Shown here piece after piece: positions 27,532 to 37,598 of a DNA stretch of 64,000 nt (within the stretch, counting starts at the first letter, position 1; every line of letters starts with the position of its first letter). Source of the stretch: Marivita sp. (GTDB lineage Bacteria; Pseudomonadota; Alphaproteobacteria; Rhodobacterales; Rhodobacteraceae); the NCBI RefSeq assembly GCF_022763305.1, contig NZ_JALEGT010000121.1:1-64000 (forward strand), given 5' to 3'. The notes beneath the pieces are model-generated. The model did no database searches. It saw only the letters and a program-made list of their open reading frames with translations, and had not been told where the DNA came from. The translations under genes and the position numbers were made by a program.

Positions 27532-28089
27532 ATGGCTGACAATGACTTTCCTGGCTGGCACGGCACCACGATCATCGGCGTCCGCAAAGGCGGCAAGGTG
27601 GTGATCGCAGGCGATGGACAGGTCAGCCTTGGTCAGACCGTGATCAAGGGCACTGCGCGCAAGGTGCGCCGCATCTCGCCCGGTGGCTATGACGTGGTCG
27701 CTGGCTTTGCGGGATCGACTGCGGATGCCTTTACACTTTTGGAACGTCTTGAGGCCAAGCTCGAAAGCACCCCCGGCCAGCTTCAACGGGCCAGTGTCGA
27801 ACTGGCCAAAGATTGGCGCACGGACAAATATCTGCAGAAACTCGAGGCGATGCTGATCGTGTCAGATGGCAGGGAACTATACGTAATCACTGGTGCCGGT
27901 GATGTGCTGGAGCCTGAACACGATGTCACTGCAATCGGATCGGGCGGGAATTACGCACTCGCGGCCGGCCGCGCCCTGATGGGAACCGACAAGGATGCCG
28001 AAGAAATCGCCCGCGAAGCCATGGCGATTGCGGCAGACATCTGTGTCTACACCAATGGCAACCTGACGGTTGAGACGATCAGCGCCTGA
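27532..28089 (+). CDS. hslV: ATP-dependent protease subunit HslV (ClpQ)
   Basis: Threonine peptidase subunit of the HslUV bacterial proteasome-like protease. 185 aa from the ATG at 27532 (GAGGACGACAC); the track ORF begins inside trxA. The catalytic Thr is the first T of [11 protein letters not shown], preceded here by an 11-residue extension ([11 protein letters not shown]) that must be removed to expose it; E. coli HslV has only Met. [25 protein letters not shown] and [10 protein letters not shown] are typical. hslU follows after 37 bp. Confidence 0.97.
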   Translation: MADNDFPGWHGTTIIGVRKGGKVVIAGDGQVSLGQTVIKGTARKVRRISPGGYDVVAGFAGSTADAFTLLERLEAKLESTPGQLQRASVELAKDWRTDKYLQKLEAMLIVSDGRELYVITGAGDVLEPEHDVTAIGSGGNYALAAGRALMGTDKDAEEIAREAMAIAADICVYTNGNLTVETISA

Positions 28090-28126
28090 GTGCGTTTCGC
28101 TCCCGTAGCTGCAAGGACAACATGAT

Positions 28127-29437
28127 ATGACCGACCTCACCCCCCGCGAAATCGTGTCGGAACTGGACCGCTTCATCATCGGGCAGAAGGATGCCAAGCG
28201 GGCAGTTGCCGTAGCCTTGCGCAACAGATGGCGGCGCAAGCAGCTGAGCGATGATTTGCGCGAAGAGGTGTATCCCAAGAACATTCTTATGATCGGGCCC
28301 ACCGGCGTCGGCAAGACCGAGATCAGCCGCCGTCTGGCCAAGCTGGCCAAAGCACCTTTCATCAAGGTCGAGGCGACCAAGTTCACCGAGGTGGGCTATG
28401 TCGGGCGCGACGTCGAGCAGATCATCCGTGATCTTGTGGATGCTGCCATCGCCATGACCCGTGACCACATGCGCGAAGACGTCAAGGCCAAGGCGCACGA
28501 AGCCGCAGAGGAACGCGTGATCGAAGCCATCGCAGGTGACGGAGCCCGAGAGGCCACGCGCGAGATGTTTCGCAAGAAGCTCAAGGATGGCCTGCTGGAC
28601 GACACGGTGATCGAGCTCGAACTGCAGGACACATCCAGCCCCTTCCCGATGATGGACATCCCCGGACAGCCCAATATGGGCGGCGGCGGCATGATGAACC
28701 TGGGCGATCTGTTCGGTAAAGCCTTCGCCGGGCGCACCACCCGCAAACGGATGACCGTGGCGGAAAGCTATGATGTTCTGATTGCAGAAGAGGCCGACAA
28801 GCTTCTGGACGATGAATTGGTCAAGGAAAAGGCGTTGGAAGCCGTTGAGCAGAACGGAATCGTCTTTCTTGACGAAATCGACAAGGTCGCCGCACGGCAG
28901 GAAACGCGTGGCGGAGATGTAAGTCGCGAGGGCGTGCAGCGCGATCTTCTGCCACTGATCGAAGGCACGACAGTCAGTACCAAGCACGGTCCGGTCAAGA
29001 CCGACCACATCCTGTTCATTGCCTCTGGTGCGTTCCACATTGCAAAACCCTCGGACCTGTTGCCCGAGCTGCAGGGTCGTCTGCCAATCCGCGTGAATCT
29101 GCGTGCCCTGACCGAGGAGGACTTCGTCCGCATCCTGACAGAAACGGACAATGCTTTGACGTTGCAGTACACCGCGCTGATGGCCACGGAAGAGGTGACA
29201 GTCGCCTTTACCGAGGACGGAATCGCCGCCCTGGCCAAGATTGCTGCGGATGTGAATCAATCTGTGGAAAACATCGGCGCGCGGCGGCTCTATACGGTGA
29301 TGGAACGTGTGTTCGAAGACCTGACTTTCGAGGCCCCTGATCGATCTGGCGACACTGTCACGGTTGATGCGGCCTTTGTGGAAAAACATCTGGGCGAGTT
29401 GACGAAATCCGCCGACCTCAGCCGCTACGTTCTGTAA
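28127..29437 (+). CDS. hslU: ATP-dependent protease ATPase subunit HslU (ClpY)
   Basis: The AAA+ unfoldase that feeds HslV. 436 aa: [16 protein letters not shown] at the start, Walker A GPTGVGKT at 57-64, the pore loop after [10 protein letters not shown], an I domain (~110-240) with a Met/Gly-rich patch ([13 protein letters not shown]), Walker [12 protein letters not shown], sensor region and the C-terminal tail DLSRYVL that inserts into HslV to activate it. Co-transcribed with hslV. Confidence 0.98.
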   Translation: MTDLTPREIVSELDRFIIGQKDAKRAVAVALRNRWRRKQLSDDLREEVYPKNILMIGPTGVGKTEISRRLAKLAKAPFIKVEATKFTEVGYVGRDVEQIIRDLVDAAIAMTRDHMREDVKAKAHEAAEERVIEAIAGDGAREATREMFRKKLKDGLLDDTVIELELQDTSSPFPMMDIPGQPNMGGGGMMNLGDLFGKAFAGRTTRKRMTVAESYDVLIAEEADKLLDDELVKEKALEAVEQNGIVFLDEIDKVAARQETRGGDVSREGVQRDLLPLIEGTTVSTKHGPVKTDHILFIASGAFHIAKPSDLLPELQGRLPIRVNLRALTEEDFVRILTETDNALTLQYTALMATEEVTVAFTEDGIAALAKIAADVNQSVENIGARRLYTVMERVFEDLTFEAPDRSGDTVTVDAAFVEKHLGELTKSADLSRYVL

Positions 29438-29464
29438 CCACCCTGTTCGTCGTCAGGTTTCGTG

Positions 29465-29485
29465 AGGACTCGCCAACGCAGTCCT
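29465..29485 (+). terminator. Weak hairpin downstream of hslU
   Basis: AGGACT and AGTCCT form a 6-bp stem with a 9-nt loop 28 bases after the hslU stop. No clear T run follows (GTGCTTTCC), so termination strength is doubtful. Confidence 0.35.
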
Positions 29486-29544
29486 GTGCTTTCCATGTGG
29501 TGCGCGCCTCTCTATGTTAGCGCCATCACATGGGGAGAGAGATT

Positions 29545-30222
29545 GTGAAACGGTCCCGCATCAACGACATTCTGCGCGAAAGCGATGCTTTCATCCGCTC
29601 CTTCGGATACACGCTGCCGCCCTTCGCCTATCACTCACCCGACGCTTTGAAAGCCAGCGATCACACCGAGATCAAGGCACGCCGCATGGGGTGGGACATC
29701 ACGGATTACGGCAGGGAAAACTTCGACGAGCTGGGCCTCTTCCTGTTCACCACGCGCAACGGACTGAGCGCGGATCTTGGTCAGCGGTCAGCCATGCTCT
29801 ATGCCGAGAAGATCATGATCTCGCGCGACCGACAGCTCAGCCCGATGCATCGGCATGATCTCAAGGTCGAGGACATCATCAACAGGGGCGGTGGAACGTT
29901 GGTCATCGAACTGTTCATGGCAGACGCAGCGGGAGGCGTTGACCGTGACGCCGATGTGAAGGTCATGGTTGACGGTGTGGTTCGCACCTTGCCTGCAGGG
30001 GGTCATCTGAAGCTCGACCCGGGTGAATCGGTGACACTTTTCCCAAACAATTGGCATGCTTTCTGGGGCGAAAAGGGCGATGTGCTGATCGGCGAGGTGT
30101 CTACTGTCAACGATGATCTGACCGACAACATTTTCGTTGAACCGATCGGCCGCTTTTCCAACGTCCAAGAAGATGAAGCGCCTCTGCATCTTCTGGTTTC
30201 GGACTACGACACTCATCTCTGA
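29545..30222 (+). CDS. D-lyxose isomerase family protein
   Basis: A cupin-fold sugar isomerase of the D-lyxose isomerase family (D-lyxose/D-xylulose, often also D-mannose/D-fructose). With the GTG at 29545, which follows GGGGAGAG, it has 225 aa; the ATG at 29530 lacks a ribosome site. The probable metal ligands are H102, H104 and E109 in MHRHDLKVED, and H172 in NNWHAFWGE. It stands alone between hslU and a converging peptide-type ABC operon, with no sugar transporter or kinase adjacent, so the physiological substrate is unclear. Confidence 0.87.
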   Translation: MKRSRINDILRESDAFIRSFGYTLPPFAYHSPDALKASDHTEIKARRMGWDITDYGRENFDELGLFLFTTRNGLSADLGQRSAMLYAEKIMISRDRQLSPMHRHDLKVEDIINRGGGTLVIELFMADAAGGVDRDADVKVMVDGVVRTLPAGGHLKLDPGESVTLFPNNWHAFWGEKGDVLIGEVSTVNDDLTDNIFVEPIGRFSNVQEDEAPLHLLVSDYDTHL

Positions 30223-30230
30223 CAAAAAAA

Positions 30231-30251
30231 GCCCCGCCAGACTGGCGGGGC
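30231..30251 (-). terminator. Terminator of the ABC importer operon
   Basis: GCCCCGCCA-GAC-TGGCGGGGC is a perfect 9-bp stem with a 3-nt loop; the minus strand continues as TTTTTTTGTC, an excellent U tract. It lies 25 bases after the binding-protein stop and between convergent genes. Confidence 0.92.
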
Positions 30252-30275
30252 AATTGTCGCTCTCGCGTTGGTGGA

Positions 30276-31823
30276 TCAGACCATCCACCACCGTTCGGCC
30301 ATGCGCCCATTGTCCATCTGCCAGAGATTGCCGACGGTTTCTTCCGTCGCGATCTTGTTGGACACCGCCTGAACGTAGTTGGCGAACATCGGGATGATGA
30401 CGCCGCCATCGTCGCGCAGAATCTGCTGCATCTCGAAATACATCTCGCGACGCTTGTTGCTGTCCAGTTCGGCACGGGCGGTCAGCAGCAATTCCTGGAA
30501 GCGCGGCTGATCCCACTGGCTGTCGTTCCAGGGCACACCGGCTTCGTAGGCGGTTGCGAACATCCAGTCCTCAGTCGCGCGGCCCGAGAAATAGGAAGCA
30601 CAGAACGGCTTCTTCAGCCAGACGTTCGACCAGTAGCCATCTGCGGGTTCCTGCACCACGTTGATGTTGATGCCCGCACCCTTGGCCGAAGCCTGATACA
30701 GCTGCGCCGCATCCACCGCACCGTTGAACGCCGCATCCGACACGTTGAGGTCGATGTTGAGCTCGGTCAGACCCGCTTCCTTGAGGTAGAACTTGGCCTT
30801 GTCCAGATCGTAGGTCAGCGGCTCCATCTCGGCGTGGAAATACTGGTTGGCCGGGCCGATCGGCGTGTCGTTTGCGGCTTTGCCGTGACCCAGCAGGATT
30901 TTGTCTACCAGCTCCTGTCGGTTGATGCCGTACTTGAGCGCACGGCGTACGTTCACGTCGGTGAAGGGATCGACCTTGGTCAGCATCGGGAAGGTGTAGT
31001 GCTGGTTGCCTGTCACTTCCTGAATGCGGATCATCGGGTTCGCCCGGAGCAGCGCCTCGGTCTTGAAATCGATGCGATTGATCACATCGACCTGACCCGT
31101 CATGAGCGCATTCATGCGCGCCGTGGAATCGTTGATGGCTATGTATTCCAGTTCGTCGAAGAAGCCCGCGCTGTCGCCCTTGTAGTGGCTGTCGACACGG
31201 CGTGCGGTCATGCGCACACCCGGCTCGAACGATGTGACCTGATACAGGCCCGTGCCGATGCCCTTGGCAATCGCCTCTTCGATCTGACCCGCCGGATACA
31301 TCAGCAGGTGATAGTCGGACATCAGATAGGGGAAGTCGGCGTTGCCAGCTTCCAGCGTGAACTGAACCTGATGTTCGCCGGTTTTCTTCATCTCGCTGAT
31401 CGCGGCGACGATGGGCTGGGCGGCAGATTTTGCACCTTCAGCCACGTGCATCTGCAGCGATTCCAGAACGTCATCCGCACCAAAGGGCTTGCCATTGTGG
31501 AAGGTCACACCCTGACGCAGGTTGAATGTCCATGTCTTCGCATCGGGTGTCGCTTCCCAATCCGTGGCAAGTTCACCGATCAGCGATCCATCCGCTGCGA
31601 TCTCGGTAAGGCTGTCGAACACGGCGCCCTGAGCGCAGGCGATCATGTAAAGATCCGAATGCGTCCGGCCGTCCCAGCTGTCCGATGTGTTGGCCCCGTT
31701 GAGACCAGCCCTTAGGCGACCGCCGCGTTTCGCCTGGGCAAACACCGGCAGGCCACTTGCGGCCAGAACACCGGCGGCAGCACCGGTTCGAAGTAGTCCA
31801 CGTCTAGAAATGCGAGTCATCAT
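30276..31823 (-). CDS. ABC transporter substrate-binding protein, peptide/opine type (SBP_bac_5)
   Basis: Periplasmic binding protein of a DppA/OppA-type importer. 515 aa. The N-terminus MMTRISRRGLLRTGAAAGV...FAQA is a twin-arginine signal, with cleavage likely near residue 30. WTFNLRQGVTFHNGKPFGADDV and PFTDVNVRRALKYGINRQELVD are hallmark SBP_bac_5 segments. Two ATG codons stand in tandem; AGGGAG is better spaced for the second (31820). It is the last gene of a minus-strand operon with two permeases and a fused ATPase, ended by a strong terminator. The ligand (peptide, opine, or other) is not evident. Confidence 0.95.
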   Translation of the reverse strand: MMTRISRRGLLRTGAAAGVLAASGLPVFAQAKRGGRLRAGLNGANTSDSWDGRTHSDLYMIACAQGAVFDSLTEIAADGSLIGELATDWEATPDAKTWTFNLRQGVTFHNGKPFGADDVLESLQMHVAEGAKSAAQPIVAAISEMKKTGEHQVQFTLEAGNADFPYLMSDYHLLMYPAGQIEEAIAKGIGTGLYQVTSFEPGVRMTARRVDSHYKGDSAGFFDELEYIAINDSTARMNALMTGQVDVINRIDFKTEALLRANPMIRIQEVTGNQHYTFPMLTKVDPFTDVNVRRALKYGINRQELVDKILLGHGKAANDTPIGPANQYFHAEMEPLTYDLDKAKFYLKEAGLTELNIDLNVSDAAFNGAVDAAQLYQASAKGAGININVVQEPADGYWSNVWLKKPFCASYFSGRATEDWMFATAYEAGVPWNDSQWDQPRFQELLLTARAELDSNKRREMYFEMQQILRDDGGVIIPMFANYVQAVSNKIATEETVGNLWQMDNGRMAERWWMV

Positions 31824-31882
31824 CGTCTCCCTGTGATTATGAGCGGTCTCAGGCCGCCTGTAGGTCCTTCATGGACCGATTC

Positions 31883-33529
31883 TCATGACATCTTATCAAC
31901 GGCTGCATCGCCGATGTTATCAACTCCACGTTCGTTGAGTAGATTGGTAAGCCAATCCGGGTCCATTTCCGGCACCGAACTGAGCAACAGGTCCGTATAG
32001 GGGTGATGCGGTGGCACGAACATCTCCTGTTTCGGCCCCTGCTCCACCACCTCACCGTCTTTCATCACGACAACTTCGTCTGCGATGGCTTTGACCGTCG
32101 CAAGATCATGGGTGATGAACATATAGCTGAGTTTCAGATCATCCTGCAGCCGTGCCAACAACTTGAGGATGCCCTCGGCCACAAGCTGATCCAAGGCACT
32201 TGTGACCTCGTCACAAATGATGAACTTCGGCTCCGCCGCCAAAGCACGGGCAATGCCGATGCGCTGCTTCTGACCGCCAGACAGCTCGGACGGCAAACGG
32301 TCGATATACTGCGCCGCAGGAAGCTCGATCTCATCGAGCAACTCCTCTACACGACGGCGTTTCTGCTTGCCGGTCAGTCCCATGTAGAATTGCACTGGCC
32401 GACCGATGATGTCGCCGATGGTGGTCCGCGGGTTCAGCGCCGTGTCCGCCATCTGGTAGATCATCTGCGCTTGCCGCAACTGATCCTTGCTCCGGCTCTT
32501 GTAATTCGCCGGCAGCGCCTTTCCGTCGAACTCGATCACACCATGCGTCGGCGGCAACAGCCCCGTGATACACCGCGCCGTGGTCGACTTGCCCGACCCG
32601 GATTCACCCACCACCGCAACGGTACGCCCTTCGTGGATGTCAAAGCTGACGTTGTTCAGGACTTTCACCTTGCCGTAGGCGGCAGACACGTTCTGAACGG
32701 ACACAACAGGCGTCGCGCTTGTGTGCACAGCCGGTTTCTGGGGACGCTCAAAGGCCCGCACTGCCCAGAGGCTCTTGGTATACTCTTCCTTCGGCTGGGC
32801 CAGCATCGTGCGCGTGTCAGCCTCTTCCACCTCGTCACCCTTGAGAAGAACTTTGATCCGATCTGCCATCTGGGCGACCACGGCCAAATCGTGGGTGATA
32901 TAGATCGCGGCGGTGTCAAACTGCTCGACGATATCACGGATCGACGCCAGAACTTCGATCTGCGTCGTCACATCCAAGGCTGTCGTCGGCTCGTCAAAGA
33001 TGATCAGATCAGGGCGACAGGACATCGCCATCGCCGTCATTGCGCGCTGAAGCTGACCACCGGACACCTGATGCGGGTAGCGGAAGCCGATCTGATCCGG
33101 ATTGGGCAAGCGCAACCGACGATAAAGCTCGATCCCGTCCTTCATACTCTCGGCGCGGGACATGACACCGTGCTGCACCGGGCCTTCGGTGTGCTGGTCG
33201 ATCAGCTTGTGCGCCGGGTTAAAGCTGGCTGCCGCAGATTGCGCGACATAGGCAATGCGCTTGCCCAACAGATCCCGCTTCTTGGCGGCTGAGGCTGCAA
33301 TGAGGTCGATCCCGTCGAACATGACCGACCCCTTCGAGATCCGCACGCCATCGCGGGTAAAGCCCATAGCGGCCAGCCCCAGCGTCGACTTGCCCGCACC
33401 CGACTCGCCGATCAGACCCAGCACTTCGCCCTTGTTCAACGTCAGGCTCGCGCCGTTGATGATCGGCGACCACACCTCGTCGCTGCGCCCTTCGATCCAG
33501 AGATCGCGGATTTCGACCAGCGCGCTCAT
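31883..33529 (-). CDS. Fused double ABC ATPase of peptide-type importer (DppD-DppF fusion)
   Basis: One 548-aa polypeptide carries both ATPases of the importer. First domain: GLIGESGAGKST, VSGGQLQRAMTAMAM, LIIFDEPTTALD. Second: AVVGESGSGKST, LSGGQKQRIGIARAL, FIICDEVTSALD. All Walker and signature motifs are intact. The track ORF starts 55 codons early; the ATG at 33529 overlaps the permease stop (ATGA) and gives MSALVEIRDLWIEG. The fusion order is as in E. coli YejF/GsiA. The binding-protein gene follows after about 60 bp. Confidence 0.96.
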   Translation of the reverse strand: MSALVEIRDLWIEGRSDEVWSPIINGASLTLNKGEVLGLIGESGAGKSTLGLAAMGFTRDGVRISKGSVMFDGIDLIAASAAKKRDLLGKRIAYVAQSAAASFNPAHKLIDQHTEGPVQHGVMSRAESMKDGIELYRRLRLPNPDQIGFRYPHQVSGGQLQRAMTAMAMSCRPDLIIFDEPTTALDVTTQIEVLASIRDIVEQFDTAAIYITHDLAVVAQMADRIKVLLKGDEVEEADTRTMLAQPKEEYTKSLWAVRAFERPQKPAVHTSATPVVSVQNVSAAYGKVKVLNNVSFDIHEGRTVAVVGESGSGKSTTARCITGLLPPTHGVIEFDGKALPANYKSRSKDQLRQAQMIYQMADTALNPRTTIGDIIGRPVQFYMGLTGKQKRRRVEELLDEIELPAAQYIDRLPSELSGGQKQRIGIARALAAEPKFIICDEVTSALDQLVAEGILKLLARLQDDLKLSYMFITHDLATVKAIADEVVVMKDGEVVEQGPKQEMFVPPHHPYTDLLLSSVPEMDPDWLTNLLNERGVDNIGDAAVDKMS

Positions 33530-34728
33530 TCCTTGAGCCCCGAACTTCTGTGCAGCATCCAGTCCACCACGAAGTTGACTCCGACGGTCAGCAGCGCAAT
33601 CGCCCCGGCGGCCAGCAGCGGCAGTGCCGCCGTCAAAGGCGAAAACGCCGCGAAGTTGATGAACTGTGCCGAGTCGCGCACCATCGTGCCCCAATCCGCC
33701 AAGGGCGGCTGGATGCCGACACCCAGGAAGGACAGCGATGCGATCGTCAGGAAGACAAAGCAGAAGCGCAGTCCGAACTCGGCCAGCAACGGTGCGGTCG
33801 CATTCGGCAGGATTTCCTTGAAGATCAGGTAGCCCAAACCTTCGCCCCGCAGCTTGGCGGCTTCAATGTAGTCCATGACCACGATGTTCAGACCCACCGC
33901 GCGTGCAAGGCGAAACACCCGCGTGCTGTCGATCACGGCGATGATCAGGATCATGTAGACCGTCAGCAGCCACCGCTCTGATCCGGCCCAGGCACTGGCG
34001 ATGGTCATCAGGAGCAGCGCAAAGATCAGCGACGGAATCGCCATCAGAACGTCCACGGCCCGGCTGAGAGCCTGATCGAGCCAACCCTGAAGCGTGGCGG
34101 CCAGAAATCCGAGAGTCCCTCCAAGGAAGAACGCAATGCAGGTGGTGATGAACGCAATCCCGACGGTGTTCTGCGCGCCATAGATCAGGCGGCTGAGAAG
34201 ATCGCGCCCGATCTGATCGGTGCCCAGCGGATGCAACGGATCACCCCCCGCCGCCGGGTTACCCCCTGGCAGGACATTGACCTTGGCAAAAACGGCTTCC
34301 TGACCATAAGGCGCCAGCCACGCGGCAAAAACAGCCGTAAACGCGTAGACAATCACCACCAGCACGCCAAAGCTCGCAGTCAAAGGCATCTGGCGAAACA
34401 GCTTTTTGCTGCCACGCGTGCCAACCGTACGACCCAGAAGGCGAAAGAGATACGCAGCAGCAGCAGACAGAATGAAGAACTGCACCGCCCAGCGAAAGAA
34501 GACGACGCCGGCATTCGGGATCCCGGCTTCGTTTACCGTAGGTTGGAAGAAATACCAGACCGAGAAAACCAGAAGACTTGCCCCAAGAACGTAGCCGAAG
34601 GCGACTGCGAAAGGCATGTCCCGGAATGCCGGCGCATTGCCCGTTGCCTTTTGCCCGGCGAAGCGGAGAACCCAGCCGCCTGCGGCGATCCCGGTCAGGA
34701 TCAGGGCCATTGTCAGAAGCGTGTTCAT
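33526..34728 (-). CDS. ABC transporter permease (DppC type) with extra N-terminal membrane region
   Basis: A 400-aa inner-membrane permease. The C-terminal ~270 residues form a standard DppC/OppC domain (GTDQIGRDLLSRLIYGAQ, EAA loop YIEAAKLRGEGLGYLIFKEILPNATAP, PPLADWGTMV). The first ~130 residues add about three extra hydrophobic segments (MNTLLTMALILTGIAAGGWVL; FGYVLGASLLVFSVWYFF; FFRWAVQFFILSAAAAYLF) not found in typical DppC proteins. The ATG at 34728 overlaps the upstream permease stop (ATGA). Confidence 0.93.
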   Translation of the reverse strand: MNTLLTMALILTGIAAGGWVLRFAGQKATGNAPAFRDMPFAVAFGYVLGASLLVFSVWYFFQPTVNEAGIPNAGVVFFRWAVQFFILSAAAAYLFRLLGRTVGTRGSKKLFRQMPLTASFGVLVVIVYAFTAVFAAWLAPYGQEAVFAKVNVLPGGNPAAGGDPLHPLGTDQIGRDLLSRLIYGAQNTVGIAFITTCIAFFLGGTLGFLAATLQGWLDQALSRAVDVLMAIPSLIFALLLMTIASAWAGSERWLLTVYMILIIAVIDSTRVFRLARAVGLNIVVMDYIEAAKLRGEGLGYLIFKEILPNATAPLLAEFGLRFCFVFLTIASLSFLGVGIQPPLADWGTMVRDSAQFINFAAFSPLTAALPLLAAGAIALLTVGVNFVVDWMLHRSSGLKE

Positions 34729-35720
34729 TTGGGATGCCTCAGACGCGGATTGGACAGGATCGACAGGATGTCCGCCAACAGGTTCAGCAGGATGTACGCG
34801 GCAGCAAAGATCAGGCAGCACGCCTGCACCACCGGAATGTCGCGGATCTTCACGCTGTCGACGAACAGCTGACCGATGCCGGGATAGACAAACACCACCT
34901 CGACCACCACGACCCCGGTGATGAGATAGGCCAGGTTCAAAGCGATCACGTTGATGATCGGTGCAAGCGCATTGGGCAGCGCGTGTTTCACGATGACCCG
35001 CATCGGCGACATGCCCTTGAGCCGCGCCATTTCGATATAGGGCGAGGCCAGAAGGTTGATGATCGCCGCCCGCGTCATCCGCATCATATGCGCCGTGACC
35101 ACTAGGGTCAGCGTCAGCGCGGGCAGCAGCGTCCGTTCAAGCCGTTCACCAAAGGACATGCCCTCAAAGATGTTGGACAGCGACGGCAGCATCGGATTGA
35201 GCACCGCAAGGAACAGGATCAGCACATAGGCAAGGAAGAACTCGGGTGACGAGATCGAGGTGAGGGTTGTGATATTCGTTGCACGGTCAAAAACCGAATT
35301 GCGGAACAGGGCGGCCAGGATGCCCAGCACAAGCGAGACCGGAACGGCGATACAGGCGGTCACGGCGGCAAGGAACATCGTGTTGGCAAATCGCGGCGCG
35401 ATCTGCTGCGCGACGGTGGTGCGCACACCACTGTCGGCGCCGACGAAACTGGCAAAGTTCGCCTGTGCAAAGGAATTGCCCAAATCCCCTTGGATCGCGG
35501 CACCCAGCCATTGGAAATACCGCGTGATCGGCGGTTGATCGAGACCGAGGTCCCGACGAATCGCCTCGACCGCATCAGGCGTCGCACCCTGCCCCAGGAT
35601 CGCTTGCGCGAAATCTCCGGGAAGCATGTTCACTGCGGTGAAAATGACAATGGACACCACGAACAGTGTCAGCAGGCCAAGCCCCAGCCGTTGGAGAATG
35701 ATACGTATGACCGATTGCAA
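34725..35720 (-). CDS. ABC transporter permease (DppB type), TTG start
   Basis: A 331-aa inner-membrane permease with six membrane segments; first helix LGLGLLTLFVVSIVIFTAVNMLPGD and EAA loop YIEMARLKGMSPMRVIVKHALPNALAP are typical of DppB/OppB. The start at 35720 is TTG; no in-frame ATG or GTG lies near enough to give the usual N-terminus (MQSVIRIILQRLG), so TTG is probably real and may limit expression. It is the first gene of the importer operon, with an inverted repeat upstream that may be an operator. Confidence 0.93.
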   Translation of the reverse strand: MQSVIRIILQRLGLGLLTLFVVSIVIFTAVNMLPGDFAQAILGQGATPDAVEAIRRDLGLDQPPITRYFQWLGAAIQGDLGNSFAQANFASFVGADSGVRTTVAQQIAPRFANTMFLAAVTACIAVPVSLVLGILAALFRNSVFDRATNITTLTSISSPEFFLAYVLILFLAVLNPMLPSLSNIFEGMSFGERLERTLLPALTLTLVVTAHMMRMTRAAIINLLASPYIEMARLKGMSPMRVIVKHALPNALAPIINVIALNLAYLITGVVVVEVVFVYPGIGQLFVDSVKIRDIPVVQACCLIFAAAYILLNLLADILSILSNPRLRHPK

Positions 35721-35780
35721 CTTCTGGCTTAACCTTGGTTCCCGTCGTTTGCATACGTTAACAACCGCGGGCCACGTGTA

Positions 35781-35812
35781 AACATCTAATGCCAGCTAAA
35801 TGTTAAGATGTT
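35781..35812. promoter_or_regulatory. Candidate operator upstream of the ABC importer operon
   Basis: AACATCT (35781-35787) and AGATGTT (35806-35812) are perfect inverted arms with an 18-bp spacer, about 60-90 bp upstream of the first permease start. On the minus strand, AACAT recurs within the spacer (AACATCTTAACATTT). The right arm overlaps the stop region of pip. The AT-rich repeat pattern suggests a regulator site or bent promoter; the regulator is not in the adjacent genes. Confidence 0.4.
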
Positions 35813-36774
35813 GATATATCATCCATAATGCGAACCAGCTCAGCACTGATCCCGGGCTCGGACAGGGCATGACCCGCATTCCGCACCATGCGCAGGTCAC
35901 ATTCCGGCCAGGCACGGGCGAGTTCCCATGCCCGAACAGGCGGGCAAATCATGTCATACCGACCTTGGACAATGGCACCGGGAATGCCCGAAAGGCGACC
36001 GATATTCTTGAGGATCCAGCCATCCTCGTCGAGAAACCCGTTGTTGATGAAATAGTGGTTCTCCAGCCTCGCGAAGGCACGGGCGTAATCCCCCGGCGAT
36101 TCTCCACCCGATCCGCTCGAATAGACCGAGGCCAACGCGTTTTCCCAGGCCGACCATGCCCGCGCAAACCGGGTTTCGGTGCGCAGATCACCACAGAACA
36201 GACGCCGGTGATAGGCCGCGATCAGGTCGTCGCGTTCATCCTCGGGGATCATGTCGACGAACCGCGCCCAGGTTTCGGGCCAGAATTGGCCTGCACCCCC
36301 GCCGTAGAACCAGTCAAGCTCGGCACGGGTCATCGTGAAAACACCGCGCAGCACAAGATGGCGCACATGCTCTGGATGGCTGATCCCGTAGATCAGAGCC
36401 AGCGTGGCGCCCCAGCTGCCACCAAAGACGATGAACTGATCGATCCCGAGCGTCTTCCGGATCAGCTCGATATCCGCAACCAGATCCCACGTCGTGTTGT
36501 TGTTGACGCTGGCATGGGGACGGGACCGGCCGCAACCGCGCTGATCGAATAGAACGACGCGGAACACCTTGGGATCGAAATACCGCCGCATCGACGGGCT
36601 GCACCCTCCGCCCGGTCCGCCATGAAGCACGATCACCGGGATGCCGTGTTCTGCGCCACATTGCTCGACATACACGCTGTGCCCATCCCCGACGGACAGC
36701 ATACGCTGATCGTAGGGGTCGATGGGGGGATAAAGGTACTGCACTGCGCGCTTTTGGCTCGGGAATTTATCCAT
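35803..36774 (-). CDS. pip: Proline iminopeptidase (S33 family)
   Basis: Cytoplasmic alpha/beta hydrolase removing N-terminal proline from peptides. 323 aa from the ATG at 36774 ([26 protein letters not shown], the usual family start). Oxyanion motif [10 protein letters not shown], nucleophile S120 in [10 protein letters not shown], Asp in GRYDMICP, and His in [10 protein letters not shown]. The track ORF overlaps the divergent ubiG start; the shorter form leaves a ~50-bp promoter gap. It is the gene nearest to the peptide-type importer, though on the same strand upstream rather than in its operon by clear evidence. Confidence 0.95.
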   Translation of the reverse strand: MDKFPSQKRAVQYLYPPIDPYDQRMLSVGDGHSVYVEQCGAEHGIPVIVLHGGPGGGCSPSMRRYFDPKVFRVVLFDQRGCGRSRPHASVNNNTTWDLVADIELIRKTLGIDQFIVFGGSWGATLALIYGISHPEHVRHLVLRGVFTMTRAELDWFYGGGAGQFWPETWARFVDMIPEDERDDLIAAYHRRLFCGDLRTETRFARAWSAWENALASVYSSGSGGESPGDYARAFARLENHYFINNGFLDEDGWILKNIGRLSGIPGAIVQGRYDMICPPVRAWELARAWPECDLRMVRNAGHALSEPGISAELVRIMDDISTS

Positions 36775-36824
36775 ACCCAATCTATATTGGCAGCGATCAC
36801 CAAAAGACCATGGGGAAAAATCCA

Positions 36825-37568
36825 GTGACCGCCACGACAACAGTCGATCCTGCCGAAATCGCCAAGTTCGAAGCGATGGCCGCCGAATGGTGGGACCCCA
36901 ATGGCAAGTTCAAACCCTTGCACATGATGAACCCCGTTCGGCTCGACTACATCACCTCCCAAATTGCTGCAGAGTTCGACCGGGACCTGTCGCAACGCCA
37001 ACCGTTCTCTGGCTTGCGCCTTCTCGACATCGGCTGCGGCGGCGGGCTCCTGTGCGAACCAATGACCCGGCTTGGCGCGACCGTGGTCGGCGTCGATGCC
37101 GGCGGCAGCAACATCCCGGTGGCGCAGGCACATGCGCGCCAATCCGGGCTCGAGATCGACTATCGCCATACAACAGCCGAAGCGATGGCCGCAGCAGGTG
37201 AAACATTCGATGTCGTACTCAGTATGGAAGTCATTGAACACGTCGCTGATCCGCTGGGCTTTTTGACGGCGTGCAAGCAGTTGCTGAATCCCGGCGGCCT
37301 GCACGTCTGTTCAACGATCAATCGCAATGCCAAAAGCTTTGCCGCCGCCATTGTCGGCGCGGAATACGTCATGCGCTGGCTGCCGAAAGGCACTCATGAC
37401 TGGGCCAAGTTCATCACTCCGGACGAGCTCTACGGTCTGTTGCGGCAAGCAGGCCTCGATCCCGTTGATCGCAAAGGCTTCCAGTTCAATCCCGTGTCGT
37501 GGAAATGGAGCCTCTCGGACCGTGACCTGAGCGTGAACTACGTGACCACAGCCCTGAACCCGCATTAA
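36825..37568 (+). CDS. ubiG: Ubiquinone biosynthesis O-methyltransferase (UbiG)
   Basis: SAM-dependent methyltransferase acting twice in ubiquinone synthesis. ~247 aa. Segments [23 protein letters not shown] motif [16 protein letters not shown], and [16 protein letters not shown] are diagnostic. The track starts at an ATG at 36810. I prefer the GTG at 36825 ([15 protein letters not shown]), because GGGGAAA lies at workable spacing before it and that N-terminus is the family norm; the ATG remains possible. Divergent from pip. Confidence 0.96.
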   Translation: MTATTTVDPAEIAKFEAMAAEWWDPNGKFKPLHMMNPVRLDYITSQIAAEFDRDLSQRQPFSGLRLLDIGCGGGLLCEPMTRLGATVVGVDAGGSNIPVAQAHARQSGLEIDYRHTTAEAMAAAGETFDVVLSMEVIEHVADPLGFLTACKQLLNPGGLHVCSTINRNAKSFAAAIVGAEYVMRWLPKGTHDWAKFITPDELYGLLRQAGLDPVDRKGFQFNPVSWKWSLSDRDLSVNYVTTALNPH

Positions 37569-37598
37569 CCACCAGAGCGCGTCAAAGGGACGTTGCGC

